Source of the DNA: Altererythrobacter rubellus
GTDB taxonomy: Bacteria; Pseudomonadota; Alphaproteobacteria; Sphingomonadales; Sphingomonadaceae
DNA: 64,000 bases
Assembly: GCF_030284385.1 (NCBI RefSeq)
Contig: NZ_CP127221.1
Coordinates: 1,116,001-1,180,000 of the forward strand
Reading direction: 5' to 3'
Shown here in pieces: positions 55,583-64,000 of the stretch (position 1 is the first letter of the stretch; every line of letters starts with the position of its first letter). The position numbers and the translations under genes were made by a program. The notes beneath the pieces are model-generated. The model was not told the origin of the DNA, searched no databases, and saw only the letters and a program-made list of their open reading frames with translations.

Positions 55583-56155
55583 ATGGCTATACGTGAAATT
55601 CTGGAAGTGCCGGACCCCCGGCTCAAGGTCGTTTCTGAACCCGTTGCGGAAGACGAGTTCAATGACGAGCTGAAACAGCTGGTCGAGGACATGTTCGAAA
55701 CGATGTATGACGCGCCCGGAATTGGCCTCGCCGCCATTCAGGTTGGCGTGCCCAAACGCGTGCTGGTGATCGATCTGCAACCGGAAGACCCGGATGCGGA
55801 TCCGATCGAATGCGAGCATGACGGGCACAAGCACACCCATCCGGCTACAAAGAAAGAGCCGCGCACGTTCATCAATCCGGTTATCGTTGATCCCGCGGAA
55901 GAGCAGTCGACCTATCAGGAAGGCTGCCTGTCCGTGCCGGAAATTTACGCCGATGTAGATCGTCCGGCGACCTGTACGGTCCGATATCAGGATCTGGACG
56001 GCAACCACCATGAAGAGAGTATGGAAGGCCTGCTCGCGACCTGCATCCAGCACGAGATGGACCACCTGGAGGGCATTCTCTTCATCGACCACCTGTCGCG
56101 CCTGAAACGTCAGATGGCGCTCAAGAAGCTGAAGAAGCTAAGGCAGGCGGCGTAA
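55583..56155 (+). CDS. def: Peptide deformylase
   Basis: This 190-residue metalloenzyme removes the N-formyl group from nascent proteins. Motif 1 GIGLAAIQVGV, motif 2 EGCLSVPEIYADV (metal ligand Cys115) and motif 3 QHEMDHLEG (His157, Glu158, His161) are all intact. A 30-residue insertion (PEDPDADPIECEHDGHKH and on) between motifs 1 and 2 is rich in Asp/His, longer than in E. coli Def. It lies 60 bases before rmuC on the same strand. Confidence 0.95.
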   Translation: MAIREILEVPDPRLKVVSEPVAEDEFNDELKQLVEDMFETMYDAPGIGLAAIQVGVPKRVLVIDLQPEDPDADPIECEHDGHKHTHPATKKEPRTFINPVIVDPAEEQSTYQEGCLSVPEIYADVDRPATCTVRYQDLDGNHHEESMEGLLATCIQHEMDHLEGILFIDHLSRLKRQMALKKLKKLRQAA

Positions 56156-56215
56156 GCTGCGGGTAAACCTTACTCAGCACTGGCGTTCCGGTTCCGTTCC
56201 GCCTAAGTTGACGGG

Positions 56216-57559
56216 ATGGACCCTACACTTCTTACTATCATCGCGCTTGTTCTTGGTCTCGCAATTGGTGCGGGGTCAGGGTGGTTTATCGGCTCTCGCC
56301 AAGCGGCGGATACAAGGGCCAAATTGGCCGAAGTGGAGGCTGTTGCTGCAGAACGCGAAGCCGAATTCAAAACCGCGATCAAGGAACTGGGTGAGGCGCA
56401 GATTGAGCTTGCCACGCTGAAAGCGAACGCTGCCAATTTCGACAAGCAGATGGCGCAGATGAAAGAAGCGCGTGAGGAGATGCTCACACAGTTCAAGGCG
56501 CTCGGCAGCGAAGTGCTGTCGCGCAGTCAGGAAGAATTCCTCAAGCGTGCTGATGAGCGCTTCAAGCAGTCCGAAGAAGCGGGTGAAGCCAAGATCAAGA
56601 CCTTGCTGCAACCCGTGGGTGAGCGGCTGGCCAAGTATGAGCTACAAGTTGAAACGCTGGAGAAACAGCGGGTCGATGCCTTTGGTCAGCTGACCGGCCT
56701 GATCCAGTCAATGCGTGAAGGGCAGGAAGAGGTGCGCCGCGAGGCGCAGCGGCTGGGCAATTCGCTCACCAATGCGCCCAAGGCACGTGGGCGCTGGGGC
56801 GAGAGGGCGCTGCAAAACCTGCTCGAACAATGCGGCCTTGCTGAACACACCGATTTTCTGATGGAGCAGTCGGTCGACACTGAAGACGGGCGCCTGCGCC
56901 CTGATGCCATTATCAACGTACCGGGCCAGAAAAAGCTCGTAATCGATTCCAAAGTTTCGCTCAACGCCTATCAGGCCGCGTTCGAGGCTGATGATGACGA
57001 TGCGCGCAAGACGCATTTGGAAATGCATGCGAAGTCCATGCGCAACCACGTCCAGACGCTTGGCGCAAAAAGCTATCAAAGCCAGTTTGAAGAAGCACCC
57101 GACTACGTCATCATGTTTATTCCGGGCGAACATTTTGTGACAGCTGCCCTGGATGCGGATCCAACATTGTGGGACTTTGCCTTCGAACGGCGTGTCTTGC
57201 TGGCTACCCCGACCAACTTGGTCGCCATCGCGCGGACGGTCGCGCAAGTCTGGCGGCAGGATGGCCTTGCTAAAGAGGCGCAGGAAATCGGACGCATGGG
57301 GGCAGAGTTGTACGAGCGACTTTCAACCGCTGCACAGCATCTGAAACGGGTGGGGGGTGGCCTCGAAAGCGCGGTCAAGAATTACAACAGCTTCGTTGGC
57401 AGCTTTGAACGCAATGTGCTGTCATCCGGCAAGAGGTTGGCGGAAAAAGGCATCGAGATCGGCAAGCGCGAAATCGAGGAGGTCCCGCTCGTTGAAGGCG
57501 CGCCGCGATATACGTCGGACGACTTGCTCATCGATGGCGGCAAGGACGGGGCTGAATAG
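56216..57559 (+). CDS. rmuC: DNA recombination protein RmuC
   Basis: This 447-residue protein has an N-terminal membrane helix (LLTIIALVLGLAIGAGSGWF), a coiled coil rich in Ala, Glu and Lys (about residues 30-160), and the RmuC domain (about 180-410) with GRWGERALQNLLEQCGLAEH, PDAIINVPGQKKLVIDSKVS (PD-(D/E)xK-like core) and APDYVIMFIPGEHFVTAAL. RmuC limits inversions at short inverted repeats. It sits behind def and converges on the trmH-like gene with a four-base gap. Confidence 0.94.
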   Translation: MDPTLLTIIALVLGLAIGAGSGWFIGSRQAADTRAKLAEVEAVAAEREAEFKTAIKELGEAQIELATLKANAANFDKQMAQMKEAREEMLTQFKALGSEVLSRSQEEFLKRADERFKQSEEAGEAKIKTLLQPVGERLAKYELQVETLEKQRVDAFGQLTGLIQSMREGQEEVRREAQRLGNSLTNAPKARGRWGERALQNLLEQCGLAEHTDFLMEQSVDTEDGRLRPDAIINVPGQKKLVIDSKVSLNAYQAAFEADDDDARKTHLEMHAKSMRNHVQTLGAKSYQSQFEEAPDYVIMFIPGEHFVTAALDADPTLWDFAFERRVLLATPTNLVAIARTVAQVWRQDGLAKEAQEIGRMGAELYERLSTAAQHLKRVGGGLESAVKNYNSFVGSFERNVLSSGKRLAEKGIEIGKREIEEVPLVEGAPRYTSDDLLIDGGKDGAE

Positions 57560-57562
57560 CGG

Positions 57563-58369
57563 TTAACTGTCCAGCCCGGCCAGCACTTCGTAAGCCAACA
57601 CCGCCCCAGCTACCGCCGCGTTGAGGCTGTCCGCGCGGCCTTTCATCGGCATCGTGACGCGCAAATCGCATGCGGTTTCGTATTCCTCGGGCAGGCCTTG
57701 CGACTCATTGCCGACCAGAATGAAGCAGGGGCTTTCATAAGGTGCGCCACGATAAGGCACTGCGTCGCGCAAGCTTGCGGCAACCAATTGGCCCGAACCA
57801 CTGCGTAGCCAGGGCAGGAATTCTTCCCAGCTTGCACGCGCCACGGCCTGCGTGAAAATCGCGCCCATGCTGGCGCGTGCGGCTTCGACGCTGAAAGGGT
57901 CAGCGCAATCGTCAATCAGGATCAGCCCGCCTGCGCCCACAGCATCTCCTGTGCGCAGCATGGTGCCCAGATTGCCCGGATCGCGCAGCGCTTGTGCCAC
58001 CAGCCAGATGTTTGCGGTTTCGCGTTTGATAACGTCCAGTGAACTATCAAATTCAGCAAACACGCCTGCTACCGCTTGCGGGTTCGATTTACCGGTGATC
58101 TTGCTGAGGATATCGGGCGAAGTCTCGATGACCTCGCCACCCGCGGCTAGGACGTCTGCTTCAAGCGCGCTGAGCAGAGGATGCGGATCGCGCCCGCTGG
58201 CCATCACCAGCACTTCCGGAACATGCCCGCATTCCCGCGCATCGGTAAGCAGGCGCAATCCTTCGGCCAGAAATTGGCCAGCTGCCTTCCGGTGCTTCTT
58301 TTCGCGCAGACTGCGCAGATATTTGACCGTCGGGTTGGAAAAGCCGGTGATCTCTCGGCGATCAGACAC
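57563..58369 (-). CDS. TrmH/SpoU family RNA 2'-O-methyltransferase
   Basis: This 268-residue SPOUT methyltransferase has an N-terminal substrate-binding part (NPTVKYLRSLREKKHRKAAG) and a C-terminal knotted domain with the three SpoU motifs: NLGTMLRTGDAVGAGG, LVGNESQGLPEE and ADSLNAAVAGAVLAYE. The target RNA (rRNA or tRNA) is not decidable. It lies five bases after the HPr gene and is the last gene of the chvI-chvG-hprK-rapZ-EIIA-HPr unit. Confidence 0.92.
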   Translation of the reverse strand: MSDRREITGFSNPTVKYLRSLREKKHRKAAGQFLAEGLRLLTDARECGHVPEVLVMASGRDPHPLLSALEADVLAAGGEVIETSPDILSKITGKSNPQAVAGVFAEFDSSLDVIKRETANIWLVAQALRDPGNLGTMLRTGDAVGAGGLILIDDCADPFSVEAARASMGAIFTQAVARASWEEFLPWLRSGSGQLVAASLRDAVPYRGAPYESPCFILVGNESQGLPEEYETACDLRVTMPMKGRADSLNAAVAGAVLAYEVLAGLDS

Positions 58370-58374
58370 AAAGG

Positions 58375-58653
58375 TTACTCTTCGCCAAAGCCGTCTTCGA
58401 TCAGAGCGGCCAGTTCGCCGCCCACACTTTCGGCATTCACTCCGCCAACGATCAGCTCAACATCGTCGCCTTTGGCGGCGCCAAGCATCATCAGGCCCAG
58501 GATCGAACCGCCAGCCGCTTCATTGCCGTCCTTCGCAACACGTACATGCGTGCCTTCGGGCAGGACAGAAACTGCACCTACGAATTTTGCGCTGGCGCGT
58601 GCATGCAGCCCGCGCTTGTTGACGATAGTAATTGTCTTGCGAAACTCGCTCAC
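58375..58653 (-). CDS. Phosphocarrier protein HPr
   Basis: This 92-residue HPr has the phosphorylated histidine His17 in NKRGLHARASAKFV and a regulatory serine Ser50 in GGSILGLMML, the target of HPr kinase. Its start overlaps the EIIA stop as ATGA. With no sugar permease nearby it belongs to the regulatory (nitrogen-type) PTS of Alphaproteobacteria, receiving phosphate from an EI-Ntr encoded elsewhere. Confidence 0.95.
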   Translation of the reverse strand: MSEFRKTITIVNKRGLHARASAKFVGAVSVLPEGTHVRVAKDGNEAAGGSILGLMMLGAAKGDDVELIVGGVNAESVGGELAALIEDGFGEE

Positions 58654-59075
58654 GCGCGAGCCTCTTCCGGCGCAGCCTCGTCGCCGAGAAACTCGCTGGC
58701 AACAGTGATGTAGTTGCGGCCAGCCTTCTTCGCTGCGGCAACGGCATCGATCACACTCATCTTCTTGCGCGCTCCAGCCAGACGAATCAGCATCGGTAGG
58801 TTGATGCCGGCAATCACTTCAACATGGCCGCGATCAAGCAGCGAAATCGCCAGATTAGATGGCGTGCCGCCGAACAGATCGGTCAACACTATTACACCCT
58901 CGCCATATTGGACCGACGAGATTGCGTCGGCAATTTCCTGGCGCCGGTTTTCCATATCGTCATTGGGGCCGATGCACACGGTGGCCACGTCTTGCTGCGG
59001 GCCGACAACATGCTCCATCGCGTCCACAAAGTGGTCGGCCAGATCGCCATGCGTGACGAGGATCAATCCGATCAT
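58650..59075 (-). CDS. PTS EIIA component, mannose/fructose type
   Basis: This 141-residue EIIA of the Man/Fru superfamily has active-site His9 in LVTHGDLADHFVDAM, followed by VIVLTDLFGGTPSNLAISLL, the second signature. There are no IIB, IIC or IID domains, so it acts as a signalling output of the phosphorelay rather than in transport. Its gene lies between rapZ (61-base gap) and HPr, to which it is translationally coupled. Confidence 0.94.
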   Translation of the reverse strand: MIGLILVTHGDLADHFVDAMEHVVGPQQDVATVCIGPNDDMENRRQEIADAISSVQYGEGVIVLTDLFGGTPSNLAISLLDRGHVEVIAGINLPMLIRLAGARKKMSVIDAVAAAKKAGRNYITVASEFLGDEAAPEEARA

Positions 59076-59136
59076 GAGAGTGTGCGAAGTCCGTTCATTC
59101 CTGCGGCGCGACGCCGTATGGTGTTTCTATTGGTGC

Positions 59137-60048
59137 TCAACGCCTTGCCCCTTCGATCTCGTCGCTGGTGCGTGAACCCAGATTGCGGTGGCGGACAGTG
59201 GGCGAAAATCCTGCCTCGCGCAAGCCTTCTGCGATGTGTTCGGCGGTGAAGACAGAACGATGGCGTCCGCCGGTGCAGCCAAAGGCAATGTGAACATACG
59301 ATTTGCCCTGCGCCTGATATCTTGGCAGCAAATCCGTGATCAGCGGGAGAATTTGAGAGGTGGCGGATTTGAAGCCCGGATCATTCCTGATGTGATCACC
59401 CACGGCTTTGTCGAGCCCGGTCAGTTCACGTAATCCGTCTACCCAATGCGGGTTATCAAGGAATCGCATGTCAAACACGAGATCGGCGAGCGGAGGGTAG
59501 CCTTTGGCAAACCCAAAGCTTGAGACCGTTACCGTCATCGGAGTGCTGGGGGACTGTGAATAGAGTTCGCGCAGTTTCTGCTGCAACTCGTTCGGATTGA
59601 AACTGGTGGTGTCGATAACGACTTCGGCCCAGTTCCTGAGCGGTGCCAACAGATCGCGTTCCGCGCGTATTCCCTCTGTTAGTGGACGCCCGCTTGCGAG
59701 TGCATGGCGGCGGCGCGTTTCATTGTAGCGTCGCTCCAATTCTTCGGTCGAGCAGTCAATGAACATAGTCGAGATTGAGGCGTTCTGATGAGATAACCTA
59801 TCGACTAATCCGATTATCTCGTCCGGTACAAACCCGCGTGTGCGTGAATCAAATCCGATAGCAATGGGCGTGCCTGACAAGCCAGGAGCAGCTGCCATTG
59901 TCTTGAGAAATCGCACCGGGAGATTGTCGATTGCTTCCCAACCCAAATCCTCCAGCACATCGAGTGCAGTGGACTTTCCGGCACCCAACATGCCTGTGAC
60001 CAGCAGGATGTGCTGTGGCGCCGAGTCGAGGTGATCGGTGGAGCTCAT
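59137..60048 (-). CDS. rapZ: RNase adapter RapZ-like nucleotide-binding protein
   Basis: This 303-residue P-loop protein has N-terminal VTGMLGAGKSTALDVLEDLGW (Walker A) with AIDNLPVRFLK, FDSRTRGF, and a C-terminal domain with SFGFAKGYPPLADLVFDMRFL, DNPHW and IAFGCTGGRHRSV, the RapZ signature block. In E. coli it guides RNase E to GlmZ; in Alphaproteobacteria its role is less clear, but linkage to hprK and PTS genes is conserved. It lies 11 bases after hprK. Confidence 0.94.
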   Translation of the reverse strand: MSSTDHLDSAPQHILLVTGMLGAGKSTALDVLEDLGWEAIDNLPVRFLKTMAAAPGLSGTPIAIGFDSRTRGFVPDEIIGLVDRLSHQNASISTMFIDCSTEELERRYNETRRRHALASGRPLTEGIRAERDLLAPLRNWAEVVIDTTSFNPNELQQKLRELYSQSPSTPMTVTVSSFGFAKGYPPLADLVFDMRFLDNPHWVDGLRELTGLDKAVGDHIRNDPGFKSATSQILPLITDLLPRYQAQGKSYVHIAFGCTGGRHRSVFTAEHIAEGLREAGFSPTVRHRNLGSRTSDEIEGARR

Positions 60049-60059
60049 GGTGATCGACG

Positions 60060-60488
60060 CTAGAAGCTAAGCCCATGTTTGCGCAATGCCCATTCGGCGC
60101 GGGTCGCTTGAATTGCATCGCCTCTACGGAAGGGCAGAACCGGGACAATGCAGTCGAATATTTCGCGCTGCTCAAGGATTTCGGGAAGTCTTGAACCTTC
60201 GGCCTCGAGCAAAAGAATCAAGGCAAGCGGCGCGGATGTGGTTTCCAGGTTCACAATACCGACGCCGCGGATCTCCATTTTTCCCTCAATGTTTGGCGGA
60301 GGTCTGGCTATCACTTGGTCGCTGCCGTTTGCGAGACACACGCCGTCATCTCCGATCAGCACTGCACCGCGATCGACCAATGCGAGCGCCAGGCTGCTCT
60401 TGCCACTTCCCGGAGGGCCTTCAATCAGGACGGCACGACCGTCGATCGCAACCGCGCTAACGCCTATCAGAGTTTTGCCATCGCTCAT
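60060..60488 (-). CDS. hprK: HPr kinase/phosphorylase, short alphaproteobacterial form
   Basis: This 142-residue protein comprises only the C-terminal kinase domain: Walker [32 protein letters not shown], and MEIRGVGIVNLETTS, the HprK family signature. The N-terminal domain of Firmicute HprK (about 130 residues) is absent, as usual in Alphaproteobacteria. It phosphorylates the HPr regulatory serine. Its start overlaps the chvG stop as ATGA. Confidence 0.93.
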   Translation of the reverse strand: MSDGKTLIGVSAVAIDGRAVLIEGPPGSGKSSLALALVDRGAVLIGDDGVCLANGSDQVIARPPPNIEGKMEIRGVGIVNLETTSAPLALILLLEAEGSRLPEILEQREIFDCIVPVLPFRRGDAIQATRAEWALRKHGLSF

Positions 60489-62053
60489 CGCGCCGCTGGC
60501 ATCTCGAAACGCATGAAGGCGCCGTCTGCGCCGTCGGGCCGGCTTTCTGCGATTAACCGCCCGTCATGAGCTTCTGCAATGGCGCGTGCGATAGCAAGGC
60601 CGAGGCCAGAGTGGTTGCCAAAGCTTTCCGCCTCGGGCCGAACCGAGTGAAATCGTTCGAACACTTTCTCTCTCTCATCTTCCGGAATGCCTGGCCCAGC
60701 ATCACAGACCGTAATTGCCACACAGTCTCCATCATTGCTGATATCGACAAGGATGGGCGCGTCGACTGGCGAGAATGATACGGCATTGTCGAGCAGGTTT
60801 TCGATCACGCGTTCCAGGCGCGGTGCAACTCCGGTTACGATTGCCGCATGACCGCGGCTAGTGATCTCGATCTGGTGGTCCGCGTTCTCGGCGCGGGTTT
60901 CGCGTGAGCCGACGATTGCCTTTATCAATTGCGTCATATCGATGCGTTCACGCTTCGCCCGCGACATTTCTGCATCGATCCGGCTGGCGTCAGAAATCTC
61001 GGAAACCAGGCGATCAATCCGTCGCACGTCATGGGTGGCGACAGCGAGCAATTGGTTGCGCAGTTCCGGGTCTTCCACGCGAGGAAGAGATTCCATTGCG
61101 CTGCGCAGGCTCGCCAGTGGGTTCTTGATCTCGTGCGCGACGTCGGCGGCAAAACTGTCGACGGCATCGATGCGATGCCTCAATGCGCTCGTCATATCAG
61201 AGACGGAGCGTGCGAGTGTGCCGATCTCATCGCGGCGATTCGGTAGACGTGGCACCTCTACTTCGCGGTCGCGGCCTTGGCGTACCTTTGCCGCCGCTGA
61301 TGATAGCAACCTTATCGGCGCGACGATAGTCCGCGCAAGAAAGAGCGAAAGCAGGATCGAAGCTACCAGAACGAGCAGCACAGCCAGGCCAAGCGTTGAA
61401 CGGGCCGCGCGAACAGACTCAGTGATGTCTACCGCATTGCGGGTGGTCAACAGCGTGGCGCCATTCAAGCCCACCGGCGCTGCAGCAGTGATAACTGGTG
61501 TTCCGTCGAGCCAGTCATACAACGTGATCTGGCTCACCCCTTCGTCGCGTGCGCGAACAACCTCTGGCCAAGCATCCGCACGCTGCGATTCGGGTTCGAT
61601 ATAGTCAGTCACCGGTTCAGCGCTGACAATCGTATCTAGGGCTCGATCAAGCCAGCGGGCGAAGCGCTCACCGGGCGGTTCATCGCCGGGCTGATCGAGT
61701 TGGAAAGAGGGTTCATCGAGCGCGAAACTATCCGCCCACAGCAAGCCTTCCGCATCGAACATGCGGAGCCGCATGCGCTGTTCTTTACCGATCTGCACGA
61801 GCAAGGCTTCCTGACGTGTCCGCGAAGCACCAGCGAGCGCTTCAGCGGTGATCTGCGCTTCGATCCGCGCCAGCTTGTAGCGCTCGTTGAGGAGCTGGGT
61901 ACGGTAGGTGTCGAGGTAAAAGATGCCGCCGCCCAAAAAGAGCAGAGGAAGAATGTTCACAGCCAGGATCCGCGAAGTCAGCGACAGGCGGGAACTCCAG
62001 CCCAGCCGGTCAATTGCCGGGGCCAAGGCTGATGGACGCGCGGGATCAGCCAT
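60485..62053 (-). CDS. chvG: Sensor histidine kinase ChvG
   Basis: This 522-residue membrane kinase has a first helix [19 protein letters not shown], a periplasmic sensor region, a second helix [20 protein letters not shown], a HAMP linker, a dimerisation domain with His307 in [17 protein letters not shown], and a catalytic domain with [12 protein letters not shown] and [11 protein letters not shown]. Family relatives (ChvG/ExoS) sense acid and envelope conditions. ATG 62053 overlaps the chvI stop by eight bases (ATGGCTGA), setting the start; the frame is open well upstream. Confidence 0.94.
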   Translation of the reverse strand: MADPARPSALAPAIDRLGWSSRLSLTSRILAVNILPLLFLGGGIFYLDTYRTQLLNERYKLARIEAQITAEALAGASRTRQEALLVQIGKEQRMRLRMFDAEGLLWADSFALDEPSFQLDQPGDEPPGERFARWLDRALDTIVSAEPVTDYIEPESQRADAWPEVVRARDEGVSQITLYDWLDGTPVITAAAPVGLNGATLLTTRNAVDITESVRAARSTLGLAVLLVLVASILLSLFLARTIVAPIRLLSSAAAKVRQGRDREVEVPRLPNRRDEIGTLARSVSDMTSALRHRIDAVDSFAADVAHEIKNPLASLRSAMESLPRVEDPELRNQLLAVATHDVRRIDRLVSEISDASRIDAEMSRAKRERIDMTQLIKAIVGSRETRAENADHQIEITSRGHAAIVTGVAPRLERVIENLLDNAVSFSPVDAPILVDISNDGDCVAITVCDAGPGIPEDEREKVFERFHSVRPEAESFGNHSGLGLAIARAIAEAHDGRLIAESRPDGADGAFMRFEMPAAR

Positions 62054-62798
62054 CTGTGAAACTATACCCTGCACCGTAAAGCGTTTCGATTGCGCTGAAA
62101 TCGTCGTCGACCTGGCGGAACTTGCGGCGCATCCGCTTGATATGGCTGTCGATTGTTCGGTCATCGACGAAGACATCATCCGGGTATGCCGCATCCATGA
62201 GTTGGTTTCGGCTCTTGATGACCCCGGGACGGCCCGCAAGCGCTTCAAGGATCAGAAACTCCGTGACAGTCAGCGAAACGGGCTGCTCGTTCCATATTAC
62301 ATGATGCCGTGACGGGTCCATATAGAGACGTCCGCGTGCAATGACTGTTTGCCGCTGATCGGAATTGCCTGGGTCGCTTTGTTCGCCCGCATTGATATGA
62401 TCAGCGCGTCGCAAAATTGCGCGGATGCGAGCCAGCAAAAGACGCAAGCTGAATGGCTTGGCGATGTAGTCATCGGCGCCCAACTCTAGCCCGATCTCCT
62501 CGTCGCGCTCGTCATCCTTGCTGGTCAGGAATATGACAGGCAGGGCAGACTCGCGCCGAACGCGGCGCAGCAACTCTAGCCCGTCCATCTTTGGCATCTT
62601 GATATCGAACACGGCCAGATCTGGCGGATTGTCCAGCAAGGCCTTCAAGGCCGTTTCGCCATCCGAATAAACGCGAGTGGTGAACCCTTCCGCTTGAAGC
62701 GCAATCGAAACCGACGTCAGGATGTTGCGGTCGTCGTCGACCAGCGCGATCACAGATTTCTCGCTTGTTTGGCCAGATTCGGCCGCAGAATTGTCCAT
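62046..62798 (-). CDS. chvI: Response regulator ChvI
   Basis: This 250-residue OmpR-type regulator has a receiver domain with [15 protein letters not shown] and phospho-acceptor Asp65 in [17 protein letters not shown], followed by [10 protein letters not shown] and [10 protein letters not shown], then a winged helix ending [17 protein letters not shown] and [13 protein letters not shown] 62798 ([10 protein letters not shown]) has AAAGGG seven bases upstream and is preferred; starts up to 11 codons earlier exist. It is the first gene of the seven-gene minus-strand operon and divergent from pckA, a conserved neighbour of chvI. Confidence 0.94.
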   Translation of the reverse strand: MDNSAAESGQTSEKSVIALVDDDRNILTSVSIALQAEGFTTRVYSDGETALKALLDNPPDLAVFDIKMPKMDGLELLRRVRRESALPVIFLTSKDDERDEEIGLELGADDYIAKPFSLRLLLARIRAILRRADHINAGEQSDPGNSDQRQTVIARGRLYMDPSRHHVIWNEQPVSLTVTEFLILEALAGRPGVIKSRNQLMDAAYPDDVFVDDRTIDSHIKRMRRKFRQVDDDFSAIETLYGAGYSFTDG

Positions 62799-63061
62799 TT
62801 CTGGCCCTTTCATCGCGCTATCCATACGCAATTAGCGTGTCCGGCGAAATGAAACAACGAATGGTCGCAAGAATCGGACAGATTGTGGCTATATGGCGCT
62901 CGTGGTTTGACCTCATCTAAGCTCCAGACTAGAGAACAACTCAATTCCGCGCATTCGTATGCATAGCTCATCTATGGGCCCGTGCATGCAACGGCGCATT
63001 GAAGCAAAACACAGGCCTGATTGCAGCTCAGGTCAGTTCCGGAAGCATCCAGGAGAATCGC

Positions 63062-64000
63062 GTGTCCATTTCGCTTGCCGTTCCCTTGTCCGCCCAGGGC
63101 ATTGAAACCGCCTCTCGCATTCACTCAAACCTCGGCACACCGCAACTGGTCGAGCAAGCATTAGCCAGGGGCGAAGGCGAACTGTCGCACCATGGCGCGC
63201 TGGTTGTGCAAACCGGCCCGCACACAGGTCGCAGCGCGAAAGACAAATTCATCGTTCGCGATGCAGAGACTGAAGACAGCGTCTGGTGGGGAAAAGTCAA
63301 CGCCAGCATGACGCCTGAGCATTTCGCCGCGCTGAAGGAAGACTTTCTGGCTGCGCTCAAAGAGAAGGACGAGCTTTTCGTTGCGGACCTTTTCGGTGGT
63401 TCACAGCCGGAATACCGCGTAAATGTGCGTGTGATCAACGAGCTTGCTTGGCACAATCTGTTCATCCGCACGATGCTGGTTCGCCCGACTGCGGGTCAAC
63501 TGGCTGACTTCGCGCCTGAATACACGATCATTGATCTGCCAAGCTTCCGCGCCGATCCGGAACGCCACGGCACTCGCAGCGAAACTGTGATTGCTGTGAA
63601 CCTTAGTGAGAAACTGATCCTTATCGGCGGCACACGCTACGCCGGAGAGATGAAGAAGAGTGTCTTCGGCATTCTCAATTATCTGCTGCCGACCAAGGGT
63701 GTGATGCCGATGCACTGTTCGGCCAATGTCGGCGCAGACGGCAAGACTGCCGTCTTCTTCGGATTGTCCGGAACTGGCAAAACAACGCTTTCTGCAGACG
63801 CAAGCCGCACGCTGATCGGTGATGACGAGCATGGCTGGTCAGACACCGCGGTCTTCAATTTTGAAGGGGGCTGCTATGCCAAGATGATCCGCCTGTCTGA
63901 AGAGGCTGAACCGGAGATCTACGCAACAACACGACGGTTTGGCACAGTGCTCGAAAATGTCGTGATGGATCCGCAGACCCGCGAACTCGATTTCGATGAC
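63062..64000 (+). CDS. pckA: Phosphoenolpyruvate carboxykinase (ATP), partial
   Basis: This gluconeogenic enzyme converts oxaloacetate and ATP to phosphoenolpyruvate. The first 313 codons are present and the 3' end is beyond the window. The start is GTG at 63062 ([17 protein letters not shown]), with AGGAGA eight bases before it. Visible motifs: [16 protein letters not shown] (substrate-binding Arg), [16 protein letters not shown]-loop [14 protein letters not shown] (Lys240), LIGDDEHGW with metal-binding Asp, and [10 protein letters not shown]. The 230-base spacer to chvI carries both divergent promoters. Confidence 0.95.
   Translation, partial: MSISLAVPLSAQGIETASRIHSNLGTPQLVEQALARGEGELSHHGALVVQTGPHTGRSAKDKFIVRDAETEDSVWWGKVNASMTPEHFAALKEDFLAALKEKDELFVADLFGGSQPEYRVNVRVINELAWHNLFIRTMLVRPTAGQLADFAPEYTIIDLPSFRADPERHGTRSETVIAVNLSEKLILIGGTRYAGEMKKSVFGILNYLLPTKGVMPMHCSANVGADGKTAVFFGLSGTGKTTLSADASRTLIGDDEHGWSDTAVFNFEGGCYAKMIRLSEEAEPEIYATTRRFGTVLENVVMDPQTRELDFDD

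Overview
This looks like a contiguous chromosomal segment of an alphaproteobacterium, most likely Sphingomonadales and probably an Erythrobacteraceae relative. Support comes from the mdh-sucD-odhA-odhB-lpd block, a ChvI/ChvG-HprK-RapZ-EIIA-HPr block beside pckA with the short HPr kinase typical of Alphaproteobacteria, a serC-leader-like RNA before serC-serA, the argH-small lipoprotein-lysA order, and a LexA box of the alphaproteobacterial GAAC-N7-GAAC type before uvrA. Assignments rest on reading translations and motifs; no database search was run.

Layout. 1-0.8 kb: end of the ribosomal protein/RNA polymerase operon (rpoA 3' end, rplQ, terminator). 0.9-9.4 kb: accessory and envelope genes: a serine hydrolase, a prolyl oligopeptidase, two paralogous secreted Arg/Tyr-rich proteins, a TRIC-type channel, a PepSY protein and an amidase. 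9.8-17.6 kb: a minus-strand TCA-cycle cluster (mdh, small secreted protein, sucD, odhA, odhB, lpd) lacking sucC. 17.9-25.2 kb: a GGDEF-EAL protein, a three-gene metal/cobalamin-type ABC importer with coupled starts, and an M3 peptidase lipoprotein. 25.2-34.5 kb: uvrA and argG surrounded by gene ruins and accessory pieces: a truncated TIR gene, a split membrane protein, a haem-motif lipoprotein, rlpA, a ~550 nt hairpin-rich non-coding stretch, an acyltransferase/queF chimeric pseudogene, and an AT-rich secreted gene beside tRNA-Thr.

34.6-50.5 kb: housekeeping and biosynthesis: rarA, a PadR regulator with a palindromic operator candidate, a glycosyltransferase, serC-serA-hisZ, an Rrf2 regulator interrupted by one in-frame TGA, purA, a siroheme-synthase-like dehydrogenase, lysA, a small lipoprotein, argH and a TlpA-like thioredoxin. 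50.5-52.0 kb is a decayed zone around tRNA-Val holding fragments of at least three genes, one an asparaginase tail. 52.0-57.6 kb: a quinone-oxidoreductase-like MDR protein, truA, fmt, recR, def and rmuC. 57.6-62.8 kb: a minus-strand regulatory operon chvI-chvG-hprK-rapZ-EIIA-HPr-trmH-like, which joins an envelope/acid-sensing two-component system to a PTS phosphorelay without a sugar permease; pckA runs divergently off the window end.

The most unusual items are the hairpin-rich candidate RNA at about 30.8-31.4 kb, the Rrf2 frame that is intact except for a TGA at a position where relatives carry a cluster-ligand cysteine, the acyltransferase-queF fusion scar, and the truncated TIR gene directly before uvrA. 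No CRISPR array, intact prophage, rRNA operon or intact insertion sequence was seen.
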